Source: Tigriopus japonicus
Taxonomy: Eukaryota > Arthropoda > Copepoda > Harpacticoida > Harpacticidae
DNA length: 64,000 bases
Direction of reading: 5' to 3'
Assembly: GCA_010645155.1 (NCBI GenBank)
Contig: CM021318.1
Span: 2,890,095 to 2,954,094 of the forward strand
This document shows, one piece after another, positions 1-11,500 of the stretch (position 1 is its first letter; the number at the start of each line of letters is the position of its first letter). The notes beneath the pieces were generated by a model. It searched no databases and had not been told where the DNA came from. It was given only the letters and a program-made list of their open reading frames with translations. Both the position numbers and the translations under genes were made by a program.

Positions 1-760
1 AAACCTGCTGAACTCGTTGGAGCCCAAATGGGTGAGGCATATTCAAGATGCGGCTGAACAATCGACTTGTACAGAGTTAGCATCGTAATACTATCTCTGG
101 ACTTGAAAGTGCGATAGATCCAGCCACATGTTTGAAATGCCTTCCCCACTTTCAACTGGATATGCTCATCAAACTTTCCATCATCTTGGACGACAACTCC
201 CAAATCCCTCATGGACGATACCTGCTCAATATCACAACCTCCATTGTCTTTGAGCGGAACATCTAATTTTGACGCCCCTGACGTCATTGTACGGAATTTC
301 ATCCCGTTCAATGCCATGTTACTCTCGCCAACCCAAGAGTAGACTTTCTCTAAGTCATCCACTAAACATTTTGAGTCCTGACCATTCCTTCCAAAAGCTA
401 ATTTTGCATCATCAGCATATGAAGAAAAACTGGCTTTTGTTCTGAACTTCTGGAGAGGAGCAATAAAGAGTACAAACAGGAGCGGACCTAAAATTGAACC
501 TTGTGGAACACCTGACTTGACATCATACATGCCACTAAAAGATCCTTCAACCTTACCCAATTGCTTCCTTTCGCTCATAAAACTATCAATCCAATTCAGG
601 ACCTTACCCTGGACCCCAAACTCTTTGAGTTGATTAAGCAAAAGACCATGATCTACCTTATCAAATGCCTTGGCAAAGTCAAGATAGATTACATCAACTG
701 ACTCGTGCCTTTCGAGCCCTTCAATGATGTGCTCAATATGATCAATCAATTGGGTTAGTT
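1..760 (-). mobile_element. LINE (jockey/CR1-like) reverse transcriptase fragment
   Basis: Reading the minus strand from about 755 to 1 gives one uninterrupted frame of a non-LTR reverse transcriptase. Landmarks are YLDFAKAFDKVDHGLLLNQL (about 690-630), the GVPQGSILGPLLF block (about 510-470), the catalytic SSYADDAKL (about 430-400), and a C-terminal LTLYKSIVQPHLEYASPIW (about 90-30). These are the standard palm motifs of jockey/CR1-type LINEs. The copy is 5'-truncated at about 760, where similarity stops in a T-rich stretch, and it runs off the left edge, so its 3' end is not seen. Fragments of similar LINEs lie at 37025-37320, 44080-44365, 55450-55965 and 60130-60360. The intact YADD and open frame suggest a fairly young copy. 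Confidence 0.9.
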
Positions 761-3700
761 GATTTGCATTTTTTGCATTTTTAGGCGCTTTCATCAAAAT
801 TCGGCGCGTTTTTCCCAATTTCTTGAAGAACATCGATACTGCATTGTGTCTTCTTTGACAGGCCTAATTGGTTAAGACCAATTCTTTTCCTAATTATTTC
901 TTTTTAAATTAACAATTAATTTCCTAATTGGTTAAGACCAATTTATTCGCTTTTCACCATTTTCCTCTTTTTTCCCCTTTTTCGAAACCTTGGCTGATTT
1001 TTTTTTTAAATTTGAGGTTTTCATGATAAATTCCAGCACTTACTCCGTAGGGTGCAATTATTTGATTGGATATAAGATACAAGGGGTATCCAGACTAGAG
1101 GTAAACTGAGCTTTGAACTCGTTTGAATACACGATTTTTATATTAATGTAGAAAATGTACCTCTTGTGAGCATGTGTTAAATAAAAAATAGTTGTTAGAC
1201 AAACTTGTTCAAAGCTATGATTTAATTAAACAAGGTGTATTGGGTAACCCCTGTATACAAAGAAAATAAGAGTGAAGAGCGAGAAACAAGACAAAATGAT
1301 GTACTTTGAAAGTCAAGGCGTCTCAATCGCAACTTTTTCTCCACAACTGTTCACCTTAAATTGATAATATGAGTATGAGCAACATTTTTAGTTTAACAGT
1401 ACATTGGATTTTGGCGATTTTTTACTCTTGACGTCCATTGTTTCACCTTTTGCATTTGTATTGTATCTTTTGGAATGTTTTTTATGCATTATGCATGTTT
1501 TTGTCGTTTTTATTCGCATTTTTATGCACCGCTAGTCATGTCACATCATTACCTTTTTTCTTCTTCTATTAACCCCTAGGAAGATATTCAACTGTCTTTC
1601 CTTGACATCCACCTACCAAACCATAACTATGTTCGACATTCATAGGTTTAGGCATTGGTTGAGGACCAATCTATGGCTGAGAGTATCTTTAGTCAGTGGC
1701 GCTTTTCTAGAAATAAGAAACTCAACAAATTTGAACAGTGCAGAACATCTCAAAACATCTCACTTGGCGTGCGCTTGATTTCCAGCGCAAAGTTTCAAAT
1801 CAAACACTAATGACTGCGTACAGAGTGTCCAGGAATTGATAGTGCGTCGGATCAAATAGATAGTAGCTCAAAATCGAGTCAAATTAGATTTTAAATTAAT
1901 AGACATGGTCATTTTTCAGTTAAAAAACCGCAAACGCTTTTAGGCTCGCTTTATCAAGCCCTTCATCATAGTAGACTGAGTTTGATGGTTTGTGCATTTT
2001 GCTTTGCATTGATCTAACTTGGTAGCGACACAAGGTTGAAATCATGCTCATATTCACAAATTCCGTACAAATTTTTGACAAATTTTAGGTCAAGGCTTGT
2101 CTATGATTGCAGATTGACACTGTGGCTTGTTTGTTTTTCCGGACTCATCTCGCAACCTTGCATATGTGACATGATAGAAACTGTCCCTTAGGTCGAGGAT
2201 ATTGTTGCTGATACAAACCATTATATTTACCTTGCCATTGGGAATGGTCCCAGATTTGCCCATTTAAGTTGTTGAAGCCATGACGTTTGCACGTAAATGA
2301 CAATAATTGTGAGATGCACTTAAATCTGTTGTTATAAATGGTGTTGAATCAAACCTTGACGAAGGATGGTACGGCTTTTGTTCCAAGACCATGAGAAGTA
2401 AACCATCAATAATTTTGGATTAGAGCACTTTGAAATGATTTTTTCATTTTAAAGGTTCATTCAAACGTAACAAAACTTGCAAATCAGGAAAAAGTAGTGT
2501 GTCTAATGATGGACCATATGTGATTTCGGTATGGTTTTTGTTTTGGTATCGGTTATGCCTCCTAAAACCGAAATCAGACATACGTTATAAAAAAGAGCGG
2601 AAAACTTATGGTTTTTGGAGAGCTAAAATGTACTTTTTAAGAGATCAAAATACCGTTTTATATAAAAAATGGTTGGAAATATGTGCTTTTTGAATTACTA
2701 AATACCAATTTAGACTTATTTTTTTGAAGATTTACAACCATAAATCCCTATTTAAAGGAAAAAGGAGGTATTGAAACTGATGTATCACAAAAAATCATCA
2801 TTGCACACTTATGTTAGATAAGCTAATTCTAAAAACACAAGCCAAATTCACATTTTTTGTGAAAAGTTAGATTTTGTGTCTTATGGGCATGGAAAAGCAC
2901 GACGGATCTTCAATTTTTGTACACCCTGTACGTATATGTCAATGCAGGAAAACATCCTAAAACTTCGTTTCGTTGAACAAAGCTAACTTAAGTTAATGTA
3001 ATGCAATAAATGGTCATCAACAAAATTCTTAAATCAACTTGGCTCTGAAACCTGCGAAATAAAAAAAATGGTTCATTTTGAGAACAATCGATCAAACACA
3101 AAATAAAATCTTCAAGATAAAGAAACCTTGAAATTTTACAACGATCTAATTAACAATTGGCGGTGAAAAATAGCATGAAGACTCGCAAATAAAATACACC
3201 ATGAAGAGGATCCTTCTTTTCTTTACTTTTTCAGCACAATTTCACCGACATGTTTAAAAAAGCAATCCACAGTGCCTCCACTGAACCATTGGGCTCCACC
3301 AATTAATTTGCCCAGTTCAAGGTTTTTAGAAACCTTGTAGACCAAGCATTAAGCCGTTAGGGACCCTTTTATGTCCAAGCCAACACTCTTGATTTACCAA
3401 CTCAACCCATTTTATGAGGCATTGAGGAAGACAGACCATAAAAGCTATACTTGCTATAAAAGCCTGTTGTTTTGGTTTATTGGCAGACGATGAACACACT
3501 ACAAGATTTGGGTTACAGGGAGGTCCAAAAAAAGTGGCTGATTCTAGTAGAAAAATTGCCTGCAATCCAATGAATGCGGATTTATGACGTAAATCGATTA
3601 GGAACACCAATATCTACGAGTACATTATAAGCCAAGGTGTATTGGATTTGAGGACCTTCAAAAAACTATGGCTCTTTATTACACACTTACACTTCCACCA

Positions 3701-6700
3701 AGAAACTGTATCAAAACATTTGAATTACGCAACCGTTGTCTCCTATAAACAAAATGCAAAAGATGTTGAAGTTTTCGGCGCCCATAACATAACCTTTTTT
3801 ATTACTTTTTTGGAACAAAATTACCCTGGCCATCTTTTTAAGGGCCAGCCTACGGCTGAAATTTGATTATCATTTTTTGAACACCACCCTGTACATCCAA
3901 AGTTCCATTTCACACCTCCATCGTTCACGAGCAAAAAATGTTGATAACTCTTTTCTGACCAACGCGAACATTGAATATTAACGAAATAAGAAAAACCCGT
4001 TCCTTGAATTGATCAGTTGTGTGCAATAAGTATCATCTTCAAAAAACTAACTACAACTAGATGATATTCGCTTTTGGTTCACAAAAACGGTGAACAGACC
4101 GAGTGTCGTTTGAATAAAGCGAGAAAGATTGAATCTCAGTTTGAGGACACTTTAATTTCATGCCTAACATAGTCCTTTTAATAGGCCTTTGAGGTAAAGA
4201 TCGTCCCAATGAAGGATCAATGATATTATTTACATCGTTTTGGAATATTGAACTTGTTGACAAGGGGCTGATCAAGACCCAACGTTGGAAGTCTCAATAT
4301 CAAGGTAAATGTTCCCAAACTTCGAAATGCGAAAAACAACTCCATTTAGTAAACACCACAACATCGCCGATTTCTATTGTTCAATACCACATCGTGAATC
4401 TCTGGTGGGACTTTTTTCCTCATCAACCAAATGAGCTTCAGCGGATGCGGTTCCATGCCCATCATTAAGAGTTAATGCCTTTCGAAATAAAGACATGACG
4501 TGAACTAGCAAAGGAAAATCATTAGGCATTAGGTAAACACAAAATGTTGAACTTCCAATCGTTGAAGGCATAAGTTAACAAGAGCCGGAAAAATCGGTAA
4601 ATCGTGTGAAATTTGAAATGTTTTGTTTGCCCATGCACTGACAAATGATTGATGACAAATGCATTACATGCAAAGCGAATTAAACTGTACAATTAATTCT
4701 CCACCACTCCTATTTGTAGGTCTAAGAAGTGTTGGGGCAAATTTGTACAAGACTCGTTTAATTATAAAAACTATATTGGTATAACATTATATTTTGAAAT
4801 TATTTGAAACAACGCCAAAGTCAAAGTATTTTGAATTCAAACCATTGCCTCAAGACCAGCACTACAAAAAACTTCGTTTTGGTGATCAAGAAATGTACAA
4901 TAAGTGCAGTGACATCACTGTCCGAGCTCTAAAATTGAATAGAATTGTCTTTCCGATACCTAATCATTATCGGTAATGGTTTTCAACAGACGATTATTTG
5001 AATATATGACTTGGTCAACCACACATTAAGCTTTCTCATGGCATTTACACACAAATAGCATCTTGTCAGCGTTCATGGTCGTCTCTATTGTCTTTGAGTC
5101 ACTCATCATTAATGCGGTCTAAACCTCAAGGGCCCATTTCTAATATGAGAAAAGAAATGCTCGTAAAATATCAAACCACTTGTTTATTTCATAAGAAAAA
5201 CATGATGTATATTGGATTTGGAACGAGTGGAGTGGACAAAGCGGACTTACATTCTGAACTATTTAAGCTTTTCGTTATTACTCCTGTCGAACGAGCACTT
5301 AAATAAATTTATTCTCAATTATTAAAAAAATAAGCAATTTTTGTCGTTGGTTTATTCTGAATAAGGCTTTTAGCTTGCAAATAAATCTGGTTGTGGTACA
5401 CATTTTGACCCAAAACCTAAGCAAGGTTTCACTTAATAAGCTATCACTTAACTTGAAACTCAATCGCTGGAATTACCCTTAAGTTACTAGTAATAGGGAA
5501 ATCCAAGTTTAACTGAAAATTAATTAAGTCTTTCGAACATCAATTGTTTGTACAACATTAAATTCTATTCTGTTGTCGTCGCTTCAGGATCATCACTTCA
5601 TTAGCTAAAACTGAAGAAGCAATGATTGGTCTTGCAATGCTCATAATAAGATTATGAAATACACTCTTTCTTTATTTGCCCCCATTTAAAGCCGCTATAA
5701 TGCTTCCCATCGACAAGCTGTTTTAAATTAAACAAAACAACGACCAACTGTTATCCATTCTCGGTCAACGGGTTGAGGGTTGAGCTTATCTTTTAGCCTT
5801 CAATTTGAAGGAGGACGTAGAGACCCAAAAACATGAAACCTTTCCCGTTCTGGTACAATTCATTCCTAAAAGTGAAGGGAAACGGAGCTCTTGATTATAA
5901 TATTATCTAATTCTATTACGTGTAGTTTCTACATATTAAATAATTATGATATCATTAAAAACTAAAATCGTAAGTTCCAAAATGTTCTCGTAGACACATG
6001 GCAAAGCTTTTGGCTTGACCACTAAACGAGCTTTTGGCGCAAATACTGATCTATAAGAACTACTGATAAGGGCATAGATCAGGGAAATGCCGAAATCTTA
6101 AAAAAACAAGTAGGTAGCGTTTGTTGGGTTGCTTACTTAAATGATTTACTAATAAAATCATCTAGGTTAAGATCAAAAAGAGCTAAAACCTCTGTTTCAA
6201 GGCAAATTTTTGAAGCTAAATGAGGTAATTTCTTTTTTGAAAAAGAGTTCAAATAGAGCTCAAATTTACAAAGGCCAAAGACACTAAAATTATCATGTTT
6301 GTGGGCCTTCCATAATTGGCAGTGTCTTTCAAGACATGTAATTTTTTTTATTGTTAATTCTTGTAACAGGAGCTAACAAAGCCAAATGAGCTAGATGCTT
6401 AAATTTGTAGCTAAATTTAAAAATGTCAGAAAAAGAGCTAAATTTAGCTCTAAAAAGCTAAAATTAGCCAGGCTGCTTGTCGGTTAAGAGAAAACAGAGC
6501 AGGCCGGCCTTGAAATATCATAGCAGGGAGCAAGGGTGATTTAGCTTCAGTAGCTAGTAGAAACTTGCCCCATTTAGCTTTGATCACCGACATTAGTTTT
6601 TGATCTTCCACTTGCATGGGTAAGTTTTAGTAAATTTTAGTACAATCAATTTATTAGCAACTTTGAAAGTGATTATTTCTTTATGAAACTACGACTTTGT

Positions 6701-6913
6701 ACCAAGAAAAGCTGCTCCTGGAGTTACACATGCTCTATTTGGAAAAAAATAAAATTTTCCTTTGTTGAGTGCACGTTAAAAGGACTAATATTGTTTGAAT
6801 TGTTCATCCAATAAAGCGAATATGTTTGCTTGCTTACCCTTAAAATTTTCAGAAGCCAAAAATCCATATCTCATTTTATTTTTTCACAATGGGAGGAGGG
6901 ATTACCTTTTCAT
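761..6913. other. Gene-free AT-rich stretch with degenerate repeats
   Basis: I see no supported gene here. Open frames are short, AT-driven and lack recognisable motifs. What can be seen: an imperfect inverted-repeat unit at about 1077-1257 (ends like TACAAGGGGTATCC and its complement), a run of repeated 'gagctaaatt'-type words at about 6170-6480, and at 6508-6640 a diverged piece of the MITE family found at 20867 and 41853. Confidence 0.5.
1077..1257. repeat. Short inverted-repeat (MITE-like) unit
   Basis: The left end (ATACAAGGGGTATCC, then AGCTTTGAACTCGTTTG) is matched in reverse complement by the right end (CAAACTTGTTCAAAGCT, then GGGTAACCCCTGTATA). Arms of about 60 bp surround a short AT-rich loop. 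There is no coding capacity. The TACAGGGGT-type ends resemble Tc1/mariner-derived MITEs, but no target duplication is certain. Confidence 0.5.
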
Positions 6914-7464
6914 TAGGGCCCGGAAATAGATTTTTTAAAATATAATTTTTTTTAAAAATATTTCTCCACTTTTCCTCGATTTTTGAATGTTTTGTCTGTT
7001 TCAAGAAAAAAGTAAATATTTTCTCAAAAATTCTAGTCAAAAAAAAAAATATTTCGCGCAAAAATTGAGGAAAAGAAATGAATGACCAATGCTCAGTAGA
7101 GCCTTTCCAAAATGAACCCAAAATACAAAAATCTCTACAAAATGGCATTTGTTCTAAGATTAGACATTCACAATCAAAACTGCTGTCATATACAAAAAAA
7201 AACTGCGCTATCTTTTGAGGCAAATTGAAAATTGTATTGTTTAAATCAATACCATGTCAAGTTTGCCCCTAAAACCGGCCAAATGCATGAATTTCAGCCG
7301 AAACAAATTTGGAAAATCGGCTCAAAGACAAAAATTCCCAAAAATGGCCTTGTAAAAAAAAATATTTCTTAAATATCCTGCAGTTTGCCAAATATTTTGG
7401 GCTTTTGAAGAAAATATATATTGGAAATTTTGTCACTTTTTTGCAAATATTTTACCGGGCCCTA
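6914..7464. mobile_element. hAT-like non-autonomous element, TAGGGCCCGG family, copy 1
   Basis: Terminal inverted repeats read TAGGGCCCGG at both ends. Eight-base flanks are nearly identical: cttttcat at 6906-6913 and cttatcat at 7465-7472. An 8-bp duplication and a TAGNG terminus fit the hAT superfamily. The 551-bp body is AT-rich with no transposase. Read in reverse, its right half matches the left part of the copy at 12287-13700, which lies in the opposite orientation. Confidence 0.75.
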
Positions 7465-7472
7465 CTTATCAT

Positions 7473-8300
7473 ATTACAGACCAGATGGCGTTGACTATCC
7501 AGGCTTGCCTGTCATTATTGTTTTGTAGGGTCAAATTTTTCAAAAAATATTGCTTATAAACCAATGGCATGGGGTATTTACATTGAGACGTGCTGCAAAG
7601 TAATTTAAAAACAAGAGGAGTTTTTGGAAATCTTCAAAGAAGCAAATTATTTGCTTTCAGGTTTAGTTGCCTTCTGAACAAAGCTCCTCTGGCCATCTTT
7701 TTGTTTCAAGACGTACATAATTGATTCAAAAGTTCGGAAGAACCCCTTCAATTTCAGTACCGAAATTTTATATAAAAACAATAAAACAAAATTATTTATC
7801 AACAAATCTCAAGAATGGTAGCCAACTACAAGTTATGTTAGAATGAAAAAATTGTCCCAGCAGCCTTGCGAAAATCTTCACTTTATGTCACTTTCACGTT
7901 TATCAGGTCTCTTCCGAACTTTTTCCCCCCAAAATAGGCGTGGCGAAACTTGACAAAAAGCTGTAACAGACAAAATCAAATGTTGAAACAAAAAGATAAA
8001 TCTTTGCTAAGATCCAGGCTAATGTGATGCTAAGGGAAGAATATTTTACTGCATTTTGTGTCTTTGTGTAAAACGTTTAACATTGAAATATGTTTTTCAT
8101 TCATTGGTGACCATATTCTGTCACTTTTACTGCCAGGTGGCACAAAATGGCAGCAATCACTCAAAGCCAAACAAAACTTGCCATCCCTGGTATTGTGACT
8201 TCTCAATCAAAAGATTCAATCAAAAACTAAAAAAGAAATAGCTATATTCCATCTCATTGATCTCTTTCTCTTAAATTGTCAAATACAACTGTAGTCAAAA
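7473..8300. other. Upstream flank of gene A
   Basis: No coding region is recognised. The stretch is AT-rich and leads into the presumed 5' region of gene A. No convincing core promoter can be named by eye. Confidence 0.4.
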
Positions 8301-8310
8301 AGGGCTTCAG

Positions 8311-8481
8311 ATGTCCACACTTTTACGGAAGTTCTTGCTCAAGCGAGTGCGATTTTACCGGCCATCTAGACGGTTTTGATTTTCATTCAGGGCGGTGAAT
8401 TTTCTTCACCTCATTCTAGCTCACGATTGAATCAATTGAATTTGCTCCATCAGAGAGTCATCTCCAAGAGCTTTGTAACTT
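8311..8481 (+). promoter_or_regulatory. Presumed promoter / 5' UTR region of gene A
   Basis: The segment around 8312-8340 (tccacactttt..gaagttcttg) is closely matched upstream of gene C at 57384-57412, at a similar distance from the first coding exon (about 0.3 kb). A consensus donor follows (actt|gtaagt, exon end 8481) and an acceptor (tcattttag, exon start 8590) lies 10 bases before the start codon. This suggests a non-coding first exon spliced to 8590. The conservation is seen in the sequence; the transcription start is inferred. Confidence 0.45.
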
Positions 8482-8599
8482 GTAAGTTTCCTCAAGTCTC
8501 AAAACTCGTCGGCTTAAGGATCAGTGCTAACACTGAAGAAATTTCATTACTTGGGTTCATCCACGATTGCAGGTTTTTTTTCATTTTAGATATCTAACC

Positions 8600-11500
8600 A
8601 TGATGTCCAAATTCTGCATGTTGACATGGACACTTTTGGTTGCCAATTGCTTTTTAGTTGAGGGTTCAAACGAAAGAAGTGGGAAAGCTCGTGAGTTGCA
8701 TTAGTATCTTAATTACATTGCTCTTTTTAGACAAATTGTATCATGCTTTAAATTTTAGTAAGCTTATTCAACATTGTTCGGTGAGTGAAATTTGAAGTAT
8801 ATTTCATTTTTCAGTGTCAAGTCAAGTCAGATCGACGTTCTTCCAGTATATTTTCGACACAAGTATTGCGTTTCAAACTTAACTAAGAATTTCACAATGT
8901 ACTTGCAAATCGTTAATCTGACTTGAATTCTGCATAATCCGATTTTTTCTGAAGTACGTGAAAAATCATCACATTGGGTCACAAGTTAAGGCAAACATGT
9001 TTAATCCAATAATTTTCAAGTATACCAAATATCAGATGCACTTGGGCTCCCCTGAGCATACTGTACTCTCGGCCAAATGATGCGTTTCGAAGAAACACAA
9101 CTTGTGAAATGAGAGTATACTTGAGAATTGTCAATAAATTCAACCCATCAGGCAGGTGCCGTTGTATACCTATGCATGAATTGGATAGGCCGGATTGACA
9201 GTTCTGGAGTATACGTAGTCAAGCCCCAGCACCCACATATCAAACGCAAAATGAGATGGTGAAGGCACCAATTAAGATAACTACGCCACAAGTTGATTAA
9301 TCCATCGCTTCACTTTCAGATTCTCCAACTCTCCTTGTCCTGGGACAGGAAACAGAAATGGCACTTGCTACACTGAGTGAGTATGTTTTATTTTCGGTTC
9401 AGTTTGAGATTCATTTAAACATTGAATTGCACATTTTCGACTAATTGGTTATTTTGCGTGTTGGATAAAACATATGTCGGTTTTCCTTGTGCAGTAGATT
9501 GTTTTCTGTAAAACATGGCATTGAAAGCCAATGTCGACTTGAAATGGTACGTAACGATGATTTTTTAATGACCATGATTGAGATAGAGTATTTTTTGGTG
9601 ATTTACTTTTTCAGAACGATCAAAAAGTACCCAAAGAATGCTTGCCTTTAAATATGTGATTTTGAATAAAATGTATAATGACGCTATACTCCATTGTTTC
9701 AGTTTGATTGGGTCAAAATGACCCAAACTTCTTCATGAAGCTAACTTTCAAGCGGAGGCATAATTTCTTGATATCGTTTTATCTTATTCTATTAAAATCA
9801 AGTCTCGCAATAACGAGTCTTACACTAACATTAAGTCTCGTAATAACAACGGCCAAGGTGCTGATCGAATTTTTCACTTCATAAGTGTCGCAACATAATT
9901 GCATTGAAATTTGGAAGCAGTCGCATAATAATGACGTCAAACTTTGTGTCTTAGGCATTCATTTTTGACTAGGAATGACATACTATTACTGGCAAAGGTA
10001 AACTGAAACTAAAATTTTATATACTAGCAACGTTTCAAACTAGTAATAAACTTGTCATAGTTAGATTTGTGAAAATATACCAATAAATTCATGCAGAGAG
10101 GTGTAGAATTCGCAATTCATTAGAGTCTGACAACTCTTGAATTTGAGTCTTTCCTGGAGTCTAGAGGGCTTACAGAAAAATGACACTCCAAAAATGTTCA
10201 TGAGTCACCAAGGTTGCGCTGTGTGAACGATGGGATTTGATTTTGAACATGCTAAGTTATTTTGATTCACAACTCAAACTTGCATTTTTCGGGAGTCAGT
10301 GGCAAAATGGCTCCTTTAATTGCTTTGGTTGAACAAGAGCAATGTATGATGAATCAAGTCACTTGACACCCTTGCTGCCAGATCAATGAAGTGTTTTCAA
10401 AACAAATCTTCACTGACTGCATTGAAGTGACATTTCTCTGTTAGCCCTCTACTGGAGTCCACTTAGGACCAACCCCACAAGCCTGTCACAGATTTTTTTA
10501 ACATGTAAACATGCCAAAAAATGTTTTTTAGCATTATTATACTCAAATGGTGATTTCATATTGCTATCTCGCAATAGCGGTATCTCATAATAACGTCGCT
10601 AAAGGTGCTGGCGAGCGATGTTGATCGTTATTTCTCAATGTAATTTAAAAAATAAAATAAAACCTATTTCTTTTTAGGGTGGAATGCAAGGAGAAAAATG
10701 GCATTTCAGCTGGAACATGCGCCTCTGGATATGGAATCTGTTGTACATGTAAGTAGGATTTTTTTGCATTTGATTTCAGCCTTTAGATGATGCCATGCCC
10801 TTATAGTTTCCGCCACGTGTGGACAAACTTCCAACGAGAATTGCACATATTTTGAATCCTCAAATGTTCCAACTGGAGCTTGTCGATTGAAAATCTGCAA
10901 ATGTGATGACAACGTGTGCCAGGTAAGCACGTCTTCTGATTGAAAAAAAAAGTATGTGCTATAAAATATAATCATTTTTGTTTTAGCTCCGTCTGGACTT
11001 CAACAGTTTTATCATTTCGGGACCCACAACATTATTAGATACAATTGGAAAGGCCACCAATGGGATTGTTAGTGCTGCTGGAGCAAAAGATGTCAATTTA
11101 GCTACTCAGTGTCTGACGGATCGGTTTTCCGTGACTAATCCAGGAGGCAATGCTCCACCCACCATTTGCGGAATCAATACTGGCGAACACAGTAAGACAT
11201 GAAAATGAGTTGTAGCTGCATAGTGAAGGTATAGTTCATTGCAATCATAGGTCAATTGACTTGACGGAATTAAAGATTTAAAATGTCAGTTCTAACATTA
11301 TAACTGACGGATCTATTTTATGCACTCATTTGGAAATGTGTTTTCGTACCATTTTAATTGATGTACACTGTTTCAGGGACTCTACAGGTACTATTGTCAA
11401 AGTCAATCTAATACTGTCAAACTTTTATAATCTGCATGTTGATTATATCTCGCATCTTTAAGAGTATTTTTCTCACCTTTGTCAAACTTTGTACTTTTAG

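Noticed and set aside
3326..3890. Mariner-type transposase remnant
   Set aside because: A minus-strand FFGPPCNPNL string recalls the WPPxSPDLNP block of mariner transposases, but nothing on either side fits and no second motif or matching ends were found.
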